Shown here in pieces: positions 27,801 to 35,790 of a stretch of DNA of 64,000 bases. The position numbers were made by a program, and so were the translations under genes. Position 1 is the first letter of the stretch, and every line of letters begins with the position of its first letter. The stretch comes from Bacteroides mediterraneensis. GTDB lineage: Bacteria; Bacteroidota; Bacteroidia; Bacteroidales; Bacteroidaceae. Under the pieces are notes generated by a model. It worked only from the letters and a program-made list of their open reading frames with translations. It did not search any database and was not told the origin of the DNA. The DNA lies in NCBI RefSeq assembly GCF_025993685.1, contig NZ_DAJPEN010000001.1:1240001-1304000 (forward strand), given 5' to 3'.

Positions 27801-29267
27801 GCGGTGGCTTCACTGGCCGTGAAGGATTTCCGGAAGTACCGCTATAACAATGCAGCTTATGCGTCGCTCTACAAGCGGCTGAGCAAGGATAACTCGCTCG
27901 AGGAGTATTGCTTGCAGATGCAGCGCTCGGCCAGCAACAAGCGGATTGCCTTGTCGCTGTTCGTGCTTCTGGTGTGCGGCTGCCTGATTGCGTATTATGC
28001 GCTCTACCTGCGCCACCGGTTGCATTACCGCTACAACATGGAGCAGGTGTTTGTGGTGAACCGGACACTTTTCTCGGCGGTTTCGGGCACGGAGGCCTTG
28101 GGCGACGAGGTGCTGGAGAAGATGCTCCGCCGCATGTTCAACGAGCTGAACGAGATGATTCTGTTGGAGAACATGGCGCTGGCAGTGTACGATGAGGAGA
28201 CCTGCCGACTGAAAACTGTCTGCTTTGCACCGGAAGAAGGGGAGGAGGAATTGCGCGAACGATTGCAGCGGTGTTATGACACCGGACAGATGCAGTGGAC
28301 GGGCGCTACGAAATGGAGCTATCTGCCGTTGTGGGTGGAGACCGGAGGCGAGAAGCATTGTGTGGGGGTACTGGCCTTGAAACTGGCCCGTGCCTACAGC
28401 CGCGAGGAAGACCGTTTGCTGGTAGAGATGGTGTGCAACTACCTGGCAGTGGTGTTGTATAATGTGGTGGTACGGGTCAACCGGAAGTTCCACGACATCG
28501 AGCTGGCACAGGATGAGGCCCGTCGCTCCCTCTTCGAGGAAAACCAGTTGCACGTGCAGAACATGGTGCTCGACAACTGTCTGTCTACCATCAAGCATGA
28601 AACGATTTACTATCCGAGCCGCATCAAGCAGGTGGCCGACCGCCTGAGTGGTGACGTGACGGCAGCGCAGCGGAAGGAGCTGCTGAACAATATGTCGGAG
28701 CTGGTCGGATACTACAAGGATATATTTACCCTGCTCAGCTCGTGTGCATCGCGGCAGCTGGAGGAGGTGACATTCCGCCGTACGGAGGTGAGCGTGAAGG
28801 AACTGGCCGAAGGAGCTGGAAAATACCTGAAGAAGATGATGCGCAAGCGGAACTTTACGTTGGAATGGCAGGCCGAGGTGCCTCCGTTGTGGGTGACGGG
28901 CGACCGGGTGCTGTTGCTTTTCCTGCTGGAGAACCTGATGGATGAGGCGCTGCGCGAGGAGGCATCGGGCACGTTGCGGCTGGAGGCGAAGGAGGAAGAC
29001 GGGTTTGTCCGGGTGGACTTCATCGACACGCGCCGCACCTACTCGCAGGAAGTGCTCAATGCCTTGTTCTATCCCGACAAGAAGCGGATGTGTCCGTCGG
29101 GCGACGGTTCGCATCTCTCGGGCACGGAATACCTGGTGTGCAAGCAGATTATCCGCGACCATGACGAGTATGGCGGGCGGAGGGGCTGCCGCATCAATGC
29201 CTGTCCGTGGAGCGGAGGGAAGGGATTCAGCGTGTGGTTTACCCTGCCGAAACGAAACAAGAAATAA
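24843..29267 (+). CDS. Tandem two-unit sensor histidine kinase (DUF5112/DUF5113 type)
   Basis: 1474 residues. The start is at MENSIRKIG (24843), giving a lipoprotein-like signal ending LWPSC. Unit 1: TPR-like periplasmic sensor, TM about 443-463, GAF-like region, DHp helix and CA domain with N749 (LVENARKY), D777-G781 (DDGPG) and GHGFGL at 817-822. Unit 2 begins at Met867 with its own signal-like helix and lipobox Cys883 (LLVGVACSS). It continues with a periplasmic domain, TM about 1034-1056, GAF-like region, DHp with His1252 (LSTIKHETIYYPSRI) and a decayed CA domain (N1364 and D1395 kept, no G boxes). Unit 1 has Gly634 where unit 2 has His1252. I recall the family names DUF5112/DUF5113. The response regulator follows 30 bases later. 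Confidence 0.85.
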   Translation: MENSIRKIGMWGLICLVCAMLWPSCQHPLSHGGHARVDSLNRVAYEARYKDLSLSSRAATEALKCSDGYASGRAEALNNMGFCAFMRMDFEHAARLFRKASEASKNELERLVADVGMMKICQRTSMNKEFYDYHNSAMQRLRRINEDRSSLEKNGLEGRLNYAVSEFYIVSGIYYYYLQQDKESLEAINAVPEEALKADTAQWLYYVYMRGSGGMYEAPTREEVTLGEFGYLVQCLQVAQARGYIYFEANALQAMAELLVFRSNRELLSEKRAGLLRLVNPESLPVDSLPLVFAREALGLFKRYGDWYQISGTYRTLATFYNYSGQPEKALVNLKKALNYVNLHHEKYYHCTDSLDRLQAYQPGGTTSIELQWINDEGINTVPEWIARLREQLSRTYSAMGCKAESDYNRNVYLDILDYTRQDKELESRYAALEKETGQLNVLLWLVAAGFLVLVVLFVWLNRSWRQKNTVYLTELKRVLGLCQQITGAVPASATSREEVAEAVAEVMKPELKALFGVRDVCITFCDGEGEAEEVPSGKEEGTPQVFELQSPGKPVTVGRLWIWLAAPVRKEEQALIRLLLPYLAWTLEHGMNLVSLDEEQKRLEKEQYIHELHLMENKRQNEVKKACLSIVTGIVPYIDRMVNEVRKLRTLPSDSGEAVRRGKLVYIDELVTKINEYNDILALWIKMRQGTLSLHIENFDLEELFAIIAKGRRSFELKKQTLTVGETTACVKADKALTLFMMNTLVENARKYTQEGGRVSLSAEETPDYVEIAVEDDGPGLSEKDRSRILGEKVYDSGAIGMETAADAAELQRQKGHGFGLMNCKGIIEKYRKTNSMFAVCRFDIQSTLGKGSRFSFRLPKGARRMAGLLWLGFCLLVGVACSSGRKPVEPVADSGKVAPYDSLLAIANDYANWVYECNVQGDHATALVLADSVLYYMNAHYLRYSGKNGPLLRLEGEGDGAELEWLAESFDTDYFILLDVRNEAAVASLAVKDFRKYRYNNAAYASLYKRLSKDNSLEEYCLQMQRSASNKRIALSLFVLLVCGCLIAYYALYLRHRLHYRYNMEQVFVVNRTLFSAVSGTEALGDEVLEKMLRRMFNELNEMILLENMALAVYDEETCRLKTVCFAPEEGEEELRERLQRCYDTGQMQWTGATKWSYLPLWVETGGEKHCVGVLALKLARAYSREEDRLLVEMVCNYLAVVLYNVVVRVNRKFHDIELAQDEARRSLFEENQLHVQNMVLDNCLSTIKHETIYYPSRIKQVADRLSGDVTAAQRKELLNNMSELVGYYKDIFTLLSSCASRQLEEVTFRRTEVSVKELAEGAGKYLKKMMRKRNFTLEWQAEVPPLWVTGDRVLLLFLLENLMDEALREEASGTLRLEAKEEDGFVRVDFIDTRRTYSQEVLNALFYPDKKRMCPSGDGSHLSGTEYLVCKQIIRDHDEYGGRRGCRINACPWSGGKGFSVWFTLPKRNKK

Positions 29268-29297
29268 CGAATGAGAAAAATATAAAGTCAAGACAAC

Positions 29298-30020
29298 ATG
29301 GAGAAGTTTAAGGTGGTCATCGTAGAAGATGTCAAACTGGAATTGAAGGGGACGGAAGAGATTTTCCGTCATGAGATACCGAATGCCGAGGTGATTGGTA
29401 CGGCCATGACCGAGGAGGAGTTCTGGAAACTGATGGAGACGTGTACGCCCGACATGGTGCTGCTCGACCTGGGACTGGGGGGCTCCACCACCATCGGTGT
29501 GGAAATCTGTGCCCGTCTGCACCGGGAACGGCCGGAACTGAAGGTGCTTATCTTTACCGGAGAAATCCTCAACGAGAAGTTGTGGGTGGACGCGCTCCGG
29601 GCGGGGGCCGTGGGTATCATCCTGAAGACGGGTGAACTGCTGACGGCGACCGACGTGCAGGCGGTGATGGATGGCAAGAAACTGGTGTTCAACGAACCGA
29701 TACTGGAAAAAATCGTGGCCCGCTTCATGCAGACGGTCGAAGTGGAACAGCGCCGGCAGGAAGCCATCATCGACTATGACATCGACGAATACGACGAGCG
29801 CCTGCTGCGTCACCTGGCACTGGGCTACACCAAGGAGATGATTACCAACCTGAAGGGGATGCCCTTCGGCGTGAAATCCATCGAGAAACGGCAGAACGAG
29901 CTGGTGAACCGCCTGTTCCGTCCCGACGAACGGACGGGGGTGAATGCTTGCCGGCTGGTGACCCGGGCGTTCGAGCTCCGCATCCTCGATATTGATAACC
30001 TGGAACCTGATGAGGAATAA
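29298..30020 (+). CDS. Response regulator with helix-turn-helix output domain
   Basis: 240 residues. The receiver domain (about 1-125) has the acidic pair E10/D11, phospho-acceptor Asp57 in LLDLGLGG, Thr87 in FTGE and Lys110 in ILKTGE. The output domain (about 160-235) includes LLRHLALGYTKEMITNLKGMPFGVKSIEKRQNELVNRL. This is a LuxR/NarL-like helix-turn-helix variant, probably the one annotated DUF5932. It lies just after the tandem kinase and is its likely partner. The following membrane-protein gene starts inside its last codons, so coupling is likely. Target genes are unknown. Confidence 0.88.
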   Translation: MEKFKVVIVEDVKLELKGTEEIFRHEIPNAEVIGTAMTEEEFWKLMETCTPDMVLLDLGLGGSTTIGVEICARLHRERPELKVLIFTGEILNEKLWVDALRAGAVGIILKTGELLTATDVQAVMDGKKLVFNEPILEKIVARFMQTVEVEQRRQEAIIDYDIDEYDERLLRHLALGYTKEMITNLKGMPFGVKSIEKRQNELVNRLFRPDERTGVNACRLVTRAFELRILDIDNLEPDEE

Positions 30021-30693
30021 ATTCAGTCTGCATCCGGCCACCTGCTTCCTGCTGCTGTTCCTGCTCACGGCGCTGCTGTCGTGGACGGGCAGCATTTATG
30101 AATGGGAAGGGGTACGCAGCCTCTTGAGCGACGAAGGGCTGCGGTGGCTGTTGCGTACCCTTCTCGACGATTATCTCCTTTCGCCGGTGTTTCAGGTGGT
30201 GGTGTGTCTGTTCTTCGGGGTGGGACTGTTTGTGCATTCCGGACTGGGGAATGCCTGCCGGAGGATGGCGGGCGGCACGCGCAAGTTTTCCCGCAAGGAG
30301 AAGCGGGCATTGGGACTGGCGACGGTGACGTTTCTGGCTTATGCGGGGCTTTGTGTCCTGCTGGCTTTCGGCCCGTGGAACCTGGTGCGCAGCGCCATCG
30401 GTACGCTGGCAGGTTCTCCGCTCGCCGACGGACTGTGGGGCGTGTGCTCGCTGGGCATTGCTCTGCCGTCTATCGTCTATGGCTTTGCTTCCGACTCTTA
30501 TCTGAGTGACCGTGATGTGGTGGAAGGCATGGCCTATCTCTACAGGTGCCGGGCCACGTATTTTGTGGTGTTGCTCTTCATCACCCTGTTCTTCTCTTCG
30601 CTTGATTTTAGCGGATTGACGCACTACGCGGGATTGCCCGACGAGGTGTGCCGGGGCGCTTATCTGCTGTGCTGTCTGCTTTTTCTTTTGTAA
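30010..30693 (+). CDS. AbgT-like membrane protein
   Basis: About 227 residues with five or six hydrophobic helices. The start ATG at 30010 overlaps the response-regulator end by 11 bases. The first helix (CFLLLFLLTALLSW), the central LLAFGPWN...GSPLADGLWGV and SIVYGFASDSYLSDRDVVEGM resemble parts of the AbgT (p-aminobenzoyl-glutamate) transporter family. The protein is about half the usual length of that family. It may be a distinct short family member or a membrane accessory of the two-component pair. The transport role is uncertain. Confidence 0.5.
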   Translation: MRNKFSLHPATCFLLLFLLTALLSWTGSIYEWEGVRSLLSDEGLRWLLRTLLDDYLLSPVFQVVVCLFFGVGLFVHSGLGNACRRMAGGTRKFSRKEKRALGLATVTFLAYAGLCVLLAFGPWNLVRSAIGTLAGSPLADGLWGVCSLGIALPSIVYGFASDSYLSDRDVVEGMAYLYRCRATYFVVLLFITLFFSSLDFSGLTHYAGLPDEVCRGAYLLCCLLFLL

Positions 30694-30769
30694 AAATAGA
30701 GGCATTTCCCCTGAAACGATTATCTTTGCCCCGTTATTTTCAAATCGGAATAAAACCTATAATAACAAG

Positions 30770-31870
30770 ATGAAAAAATTTGTAGTATTTGCTGCAGCCG
30801 GACTGATGTCTCTGGCTGCTTGTCAGGAAAAGGCAGGCTTTACCATCAAAGGTACAGCCGAAGGTGCAGCCGACGGCGACACCGTGTTCTTGCAGAAACA
30901 GACGGCAGAAGGCTTTGAGGCCCTCGATTCTGTCGTAGTGAAGAACGGAACGTTTGAATTCAAGGGAAATCCGGATTCAGTAGCCGTATCCCGTTATGTG
31001 ACTTACATGAAGGGTGATACCCGGATGGCTACCATGGTATTTGTGGAAAAAGGAAACATCCAGGTGAACCTGAGTCCGATGGAAAGCCGTGTTTCGGGTA
31101 CACCGAACAATGATACTTACCAGAAGTTCATGGACGAATACCAGCGTATCGGCAAGGAAATGAACGACATGTATCAGAAGGCAAAAGGCGACACCCTGCT
31201 CACGGAAGCACAGCGTGATTCCATCATGAAGGTGCTCGACCAGAAGGAAAACGAAGGACTGGACCGCATCTATCAGCTGGTGTCTGAAAACATCGGCAGC
31301 GCAGCCGGTGTACAGTTGCTGACCATGTTCAGCTCTTCTTTCGAAGTGGACAAGGTACAGCCGTTGCTGGAAAAGATTCCGGCTGCCTTTGCCAACGACG
31401 AGAGAGTGAAGGCTCTGAAGGAATACGTGGAAACGGTAGCCAAGACGGCTGTGGGACAGAAGTTCATCGACTTCACCCTGAATACGCCGGAAGGCAATCC
31501 GGTGAAGCTGTCGGATTTCGTGGCTGCCAACAACTATACACTGATTGATTTCTGGGCCAGCTGGTGCGGACCTTGCCGCATGGAAATGCCGAACGTAGTG
31601 GCTGCCTACGCCAAATACAAGGCAAAAGGTTTCGGTATCGTAGGTGTGTCTTTGGACAACAACGCCGAAAGCTGGAAGAAGGCTATCAAGGACCTGAACA
31701 TCACTTGGCCGCAGATGTCCGACCTGAAGGGCTGGCAGTGTGAAGCTGCCGGACTCTATGGCATCCGTGCCATTCCGGCTACATTGCTGGTTTCAAAAGA
31801 CGGAACCATCGTGGCACGCGACCTGCGTGGGGAAGACCTGGAGGCCAAACTGGCAGAGCTGATGAAGTAA
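30770..31870 (+). CDS. TlpA/DUF4369-type thioredoxin-like lipoprotein
   Basis: 366 residues. A signal (MKKFVVFAAAGLMSLAAC) with lipid Cys18 is followed by a beta-rich DUF4369-like domain (about 25-115), a helical linker and a C-terminal thioredoxin domain of the AhpC/TlpA group. The active site WASWCGPC gives Cys266 and Cys269, and the cis-Pro is in IRAIPATLLV. Such proteins act as envelope disulfide reductases or oxidases in Bacteroidetes. TATCTTTG at 30721-30728 is a likely -7 element. It ends at the terminator 31905-31943. Confidence 0.92.
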   Translation: MKKFVVFAAAGLMSLAACQEKAGFTIKGTAEGAADGDTVFLQKQTAEGFEALDSVVVKNGTFEFKGNPDSVAVSRYVTYMKGDTRMATMVFVEKGNIQVNLSPMESRVSGTPNNDTYQKFMDEYQRIGKEMNDMYQKAKGDTLLTEAQRDSIMKVLDQKENEGLDRIYQLVSENIGSAAGVQLLTMFSSSFEVDKVQPLLEKIPAAFANDERVKALKEYVETVAKTAVGQKFIDFTLNTPEGNPVKLSDFVAANNYTLIDFWASWCGPCRMEMPNVVAAYAKYKAKGFGIVGVSLDNNAESWKKAIKDLNITWPQMSDLKGWQCEAAGLYGIRAIPATLLVSKDGTIVARDLRGEDLEAKLAELMK

Positions 31871-31904
31871 TCGGCTTTTTCAAATAGGAACTTATTATAA
31901 AGAC

Positions 31905-31943
31905 AACGCGGACCTTCTTGGTAGAGAGGCCCGCGTTTTTTTG
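31905..31943. terminator. Bidirectional intrinsic terminator
   Basis: AACGCGG (31905-31911) pairs with CCGCGTT (31931-31937), with a GACC/GGCC extension and a T-run on the right. It lies between the convergent TlpA-like and POT genes. Confidence 0.75.
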
Positions 31944-31963
31944 TCGGTATGTGCAGGAAGTTT

Positions 31964-33511
31964 TTATACTTCCATCATTTTCTTGAGCTTGCCGGAGAGG
32001 AGGAAAAGAATCACGGCTGCAGCCCCGCTCATGAAGACAAAGAGCATGAAGAAGTCGAACAGGTTCTCGATGGGGTAGCCCATGAAACTCTTGCTCACTC
32101 CGTGCTCGGGATAGTAACCGCTCAGCAGTCCGGCAAACTTGTTGGCAGCCGAGGTACTGAGGTACCACACGCCCATCAGCAGGGAAGAGAAACGGGCCGG
32201 CGAGAGCTTGTAGACCAGCGACAGACCGATGGGCGCCAGGCAAAGTTCCCCCATGGTATGAATCAGGTAGAGGCCGGTGAGCCACACCATGCTGACTTTC
32301 ACGCCGGGTTCCACGTCCTTCACGCCAAACGCGATGAACAGATAGCCCAAGGCCAGCAATCCCAGTCCGATGGCCTGCTTGCGTGGAGAACTCGGTTCGA
32401 TGCCCCTCTTACCCAAGAACGACCATACGGCGGCGAAAATCGGGGCCAGCGTGACAATCATGATGGGGTTGAACGACTGGAAATAGGCGGCCGGCATCTC
32501 CCAGCTGCCGATGTGGCGGTCGGTCTGCTCGTCGGCAAAGAAGGTGAGTGAAGCCCCTGCCTGCTCGTAGGCAGCCCAGAAGAAGATGACGAAGAAGGCG
32601 ATGATGTAAATCACCCCGATACGCACCTTCTCCTTCCGGTTCAGCGAGTGGTCGGTAATGATGATGACAGGCATCACGATGGCCGTAGCATAAATCAGCG
32701 AGCCAATCCAGTCGGCTCCGGCAAAGAGAGAACCACCTTCCGCCCCCCAGTTGACCGAGAAAAGCAGGGTCAGCAGCAGCGTGCTGCCAATCATCAGGGC
32801 CGTACGTCCGGTGCCCGTCTTTTTCGGCGCATCCCCGGCGGCAGGAGTGGCGGCGACAGTTTTCTGGGGTACCATACCCACCGGATTCCCGTCAGGGTCG
32901 CAGATGTATTTGTTCTTGAAGAGCTGGAACACCCCCGCACCCAGCACCATACCGATGCAGGCTGAGAGGAATCCCCATTTGAAGTCCTCCGGATGTCCCG
33001 TGTTGCCCACCAGTCCGCACACCAGTGGGGCAATGGTCGAACCCACGTTCACACCCATATAGAAAATGGTGAAGGCCGAGTCCTTGCGGTTGTCGTCGGG
33101 TGCATAGAGCCGTCCCACCATGGTCGAGATATTTGGTTTGAAGAAGCCGTTGCCCAGAATCAGCAGGCCCAGTCCGCAGAACATCAGGTACTTGGCCAGT
33201 GCCACCTCATGGAAATAGCAGGCACTGAGGAAGAGCAGGAACTGTCCGAGTGCCATGGTCAGCGCCCCCACCACAATCGACCGTCGGTTGCCCCAGTAGC
33301 GGTCGGCAATGTATCCGCCTATGAGCGGGGTGAGATACACCAGTCCCGTGTAGCTGCCATATACTTGTGAAGCCGTTTCCTTGTCGAAAAGCAGCGCCTG
33401 CACCATGTAGAGCATGAACAGTGCGCGCATGCCGTAGTAACTGAAGCGTTCCCACATCTCCGTTACGAAGAGAAGATAAAGTCCTTTTGGATGCCCTTTT
33501 GTTCGATTCAT
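31964..33511 (-). CDS. POT/PTR family proton-coupled oligopeptide transporter
   Basis: A 515-residue MFS transporter with about 14 membrane helices. Family motifs are EMWERFSYYGMRALF (the ExxERFxYYG helix 1 motif), GGYIADRYWGNRRSIV and GNGFFKPNISTMVG. It imports di- and tripeptides with protons across the inner membrane. A good promoter is present on the minus strand (TTTG 33585-33582, 20 bp, TACATTTG 33561-33554), 43 bases before the start. The S9 peptidase elsewhere in the window could supply peptides, but the two are not linked. Confidence 0.95.
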   Translation of the reverse strand: MNRTKGHPKGLYLLFVTEMWERFSYYGMRALFMLYMVQALLFDKETASQVYGSYTGLVYLTPLIGGYIADRYWGNRRSIVVGALTMALGQFLLFLSACYFHEVALAKYLMFCGLGLLILGNGFFKPNISTMVGRLYAPDDNRKDSAFTIFYMGVNVGSTIAPLVCGLVGNTGHPEDFKWGFLSACIGMVLGAGVFQLFKNKYICDPDGNPVGMVPQKTVAATPAAGDAPKKTGTGRTALMIGSTLLLTLLFSVNWGAEGGSLFAGADWIGSLIYATAIVMPVIIITDHSLNRKEKVRIGVIYIIAFFVIFFWAAYEQAGASLTFFADEQTDRHIGSWEMPAAYFQSFNPIMIVTLAPIFAAVWSFLGKRGIEPSSPRKQAIGLGLLALGYLFIAFGVKDVEPGVKVSMVWLTGLYLIHTMGELCLAPIGLSLVYKLSPARFSSLLMGVWYLSTSAANKFAGLLSGYYPEHGVSKSFMGYPIENLFDFFMLFVFMSGAAAVILFLLSGKLKKMMEV

Positions 33512-33553
33512 TCTTGTTTTGTTGATAAAATGTTAGTAAAATCCGATTTTTTG

Positions 33554-33585
33554 CAAATGTAGTAAATCATTCTTTTTTCTGCAAA
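33554..33585 (-). promoter_or_regulatory. Putative promoter of the POT transporter gene
   Basis: A perfect TTTG, 20-bp spacer and TACATTTG on the minus strand. It overlaps the region just before the terminator of the upstream TPR gene. Confidence 0.7.
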
Positions 33586-33590
33586 TGAAA

Positions 33591-33619
33591 AAAGCCATCT
33601 CAGGGGGTGAGATGGCTTT
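33591..33619 (-). terminator. Terminator of the TPR gene
   Basis: AAAGCCATCTCA (33591-33602) pairs with TGAGATGGCTTT (33608-33619) around a 5-base loop. Read on the minus strand it is followed by a T-run. Confidence 0.85.
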
Positions 33620-33650
33620 CAGGGTGAAAATCCAAGTCGTTGGATTGTTA

Positions 33651-34265
33651 TTAATGGATTGTGACTTGGTCAAGTTGTTGGTATGTGGCCGTGATGCGCT
33701 CCATCAGTTCATTGCTGGGAGCCACAGCCATGAGCTGCAGTACGAGGTCGTTCACATCGGCCTTGCTGTCGAGCTCGAGTGCGCGGGTCAGGTCGTTGAA
33801 CGACTCTTCGTAGCGTGCGGTTTCGAGATACAGCTGTGCACGCGACTTGTAGTTCTCCACGTCCTGCGGATTCAGGCGGATAGCCTCGTTCAGGTCCTCT
33901 TCGGCGCGGTCCCACATTTTCAGGTTGGTGAGCAGCACGCCTCTGGAGTAGTGTGCAAACGAGCGGTATTCCTTGTCGGCTTCCGGAATCAGTTCCAGGC
34001 TTGAGTTCAGTGCCTCCAGTGCCAGTTTGGTATCCTGGCAGAAGTTGCAAATCAGCGCCATATAGCAGTGCGCGTAACCGTTGTCCGGATGCTCGTTGAT
34101 TTCAGCGTTCAGGTAAGTATAGGCGGTGGCGGGGTCTCCCTCGTTGAGTGCTTCTACACCTTTTATATAGTTTTCGCTTTCCGGGCGTTGGATATTTTCT
34201 GCGTGTAAGGCAGAAATGAAGCAGCAAATCATCATTGCTGCCAGTGTTTTCATGGTGGCTTTCAT
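33651..34265 (-). CDS. Exported tetratricopeptide-repeat protein
   Basis: About 204 residues from the Met at 34265; Met at 34253 is also possible. A signal peptide (MKTLAAMMICCFISALHA) is followed by four TPR-like helix pairs (ENYIKGVEALNEGDPATAYTYL; NGYAHCYMALICNF; RAEEDLNEAIRLNPQDVENY; EESFNDLTRALELDS). The start of the mature part (ENIQRPES) matches larger Bacteroides TPR proteins I remember, which are several hundred residues long. This may therefore be a shortened relative, although the stop is followed by a clean terminator. It is probably periplasmic. The role is unknown. Confidence 0.75.
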   Translation of the reverse strand: MKATMKTLAAMMICCFISALHAENIQRPESENYIKGVEALNEGDPATAYTYLNAEINEHPDNGYAHCYMALICNFCQDTKLALEALNSSLELIPEADKEYRSFAHYSRGVLLTNLKMWDRAEEDLNEAIRLNPQDVENYKSRAQLYLETARYEESFNDLTRALELDSKADVNDLVLQLMAVAPSNELMERITATYQQLDQVTIH

Positions 34266-34288
34266 AGAGTTTAGTTTTTTAACGGGCA

Positions 34289-34319
34289 CAAATCTATAAA
34301 CTTTTTGTGATATTGCAAA
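34289..34319 (-). promoter_or_regulatory. Putative promoter of the TPR gene
   Basis: On the minus strand a perfect TTTG (34319-34316), a 19-bp spacer and TAGATTTG (34296-34289), 23 bases before the start codon. Confidence 0.7.
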
Positions 34320-34470
34320 GATTTTACAGAAAATTTGATTGTGGAATGACGGTTTTCCGTAAAACTTCCCTATCTTTGCAGCGAAAGAAACTTAGAATAT
34401 TTTGGAAATAGGCAATATAAAGTATATATTCTAATTAAATGATATTATAAACCTAATTTATTTGATAACC

Positions 34471-35553
34471 ATGAAATCGCTTAATGAAATTATTTCACAA
34501 TTTCCAGGAGTTGGGAAGGTAGGGGAAATTATTCCTTTGACGTCCGGTCTGATAAACCGTACTTATAAGGTACAGACAGCAGATTCGAAAGAGTTCGACT
34601 ACATTCTGCAATGTATTAACCATCAGGTTTTTCAGAATGTGGAACTGCTTCAGCATAATATTGAGTGCGTGACCCGCCATATCCGGGAGAAGCTGGAAAA
34701 GGCGCATGAAACGGATATCGACCGCAAGGTGCTTCGTTTCTTGCCCACTGCCGAGGGTAAGACTTATTATTTCGACGGGGAACATTACTGGCGCGTATGC
34801 GTGTTCATTCCCGAATCGCAGACGCTGGAGGCCGTGACACCGGAATCTTCCTATCTGGTGGGCGTGAAGTTCGGCGAGTTTGAAGCCATGCTGGCCGACC
34901 TTCCGGAAAAGTTGGGAGAGACCATCCCCGATTTCCACAACATGGAGTTCCGCATGAAGCAGCTGCGTGAGGCCGTGGCCCAGAATGCCGCAGGGCGTCT
35001 GGAAAAGGTACAGTCGCTGGTGGACGATATCGAAAAGGATGCCGACGAGATGTGCGCGGCCGAACGTCTGTATCGTGAGGGCAAATTGCCGAAACGTATC
35101 TGCCACTGCGACACCAAGGTATCGAACATGCTGTTCGACAAGGACGGCCACGTGTTGTGTGTCATCGACCTCGACACCACCATGCCGAGCTTTGTGTTCT
35201 CCGATTTCGGTGATTTCTTGCGTTCGGCAGCCAACACCGCTCCTGAAGACGAACCCGACCTGGACAAGATTCACTTCAACATGGACATTTTCCGGGCCTT
35301 TGCCAAGGGATACATCGAATCGGCCAAGAGTTTCCTCACTCCGCTGGAAATCGAGATGCTGCCCTATGCCGTGATGCTGTTCCCCTACATGCAGGCCGTG
35401 CGTTTCCTGGCCGATTACCTCAACGGGGATACCTATTACCAGACGAAATATGCCGAGCACAATTACGTGCGCACGCTGGCACAGTACAAGCTGTATCAGG
35501 AAGTCCGCAAGGCAGTTCCCGAAATGAAGGCTTATATCGCTTCACTGCTGTAA
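34471..35553 (+). CDS. N-acetylhexosamine 1-kinase-like phosphotransferase
   Basis: A 360-residue aminoglycoside-phosphotransferase-fold kinase. The catalytic loop HCDTKVSNMLF fits HxDxxxxN and IDLDTTMP gives the metal-binding Asp. The C-terminal stretch RFLADYLNGDTYYQTKYAEHN is very close to the NahK kinase of Bifidobacterium longum as I remember it. NahK phosphorylates GlcNAc or GalNAc at C1. A role in salvage of host or mucin amino sugars is likely but the context is silent. The ATG at 34471 is preferred over a TTG at 34462. TATCTTTG at 34371-34378 may be the -7 element of a long leader. Confidence 0.8.
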   Translation: MKSLNEIISQFPGVGKVGEIIPLTSGLINRTYKVQTADSKEFDYILQCINHQVFQNVELLQHNIECVTRHIREKLEKAHETDIDRKVLRFLPTAEGKTYYFDGEHYWRVCVFIPESQTLEAVTPESSYLVGVKFGEFEAMLADLPEKLGETIPDFHNMEFRMKQLREAVAQNAAGRLEKVQSLVDDIEKDADEMCAAERLYREGKLPKRICHCDTKVSNMLFDKDGHVLCVIDLDTTMPSFVFSDFGDFLRSAANTAPEDEPDLDKIHFNMDIFRAFAKGYIESAKSFLTPLEIEMLPYAVMLFPYMQAVRFLADYLNGDTYYQTKYAEHNYVRTLAQYKLYQEVRKAVPEMKAYIASLL

Positions 35554-35582
35554 GTCCCTGATTTCAAATGGATGCAGAACCC

Positions 35583-35628
35583 ACGGAGGGGCCGTCTCAG
35601 ATTGCATGAAGACGGCCCCTCCGTTTTG
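35583..35628 (+). terminator. Intrinsic terminator of the NahK-like gene
   Basis: A 15-bp perfect stem (35583-35597 with 35610-35624, ACGGAGGGGCCGTCT) is followed by a T-run. Confidence 0.9.
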
Positions 35629-35790
35629 TTTCCGACGGGATTGAAAAATGTCGTTTTGAGATATTTCTTTTTATAAATAATATTTTGATGGAATGAGAAT
35701 TGCAAAGATATGGTAAAAAATGGTATTTTTACAACCTGATAATCTGAGCGGTATGCTTGAAAAATATACAAAGTAATGTTTTGAAAGAAA

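Noticed and set aside
27810..30095. A 761-codon open frame opposite the kinase and regulator
   Set aside because: It spans two real genes and their spacer on the other strand and shows no domain. It is a composition artefact.
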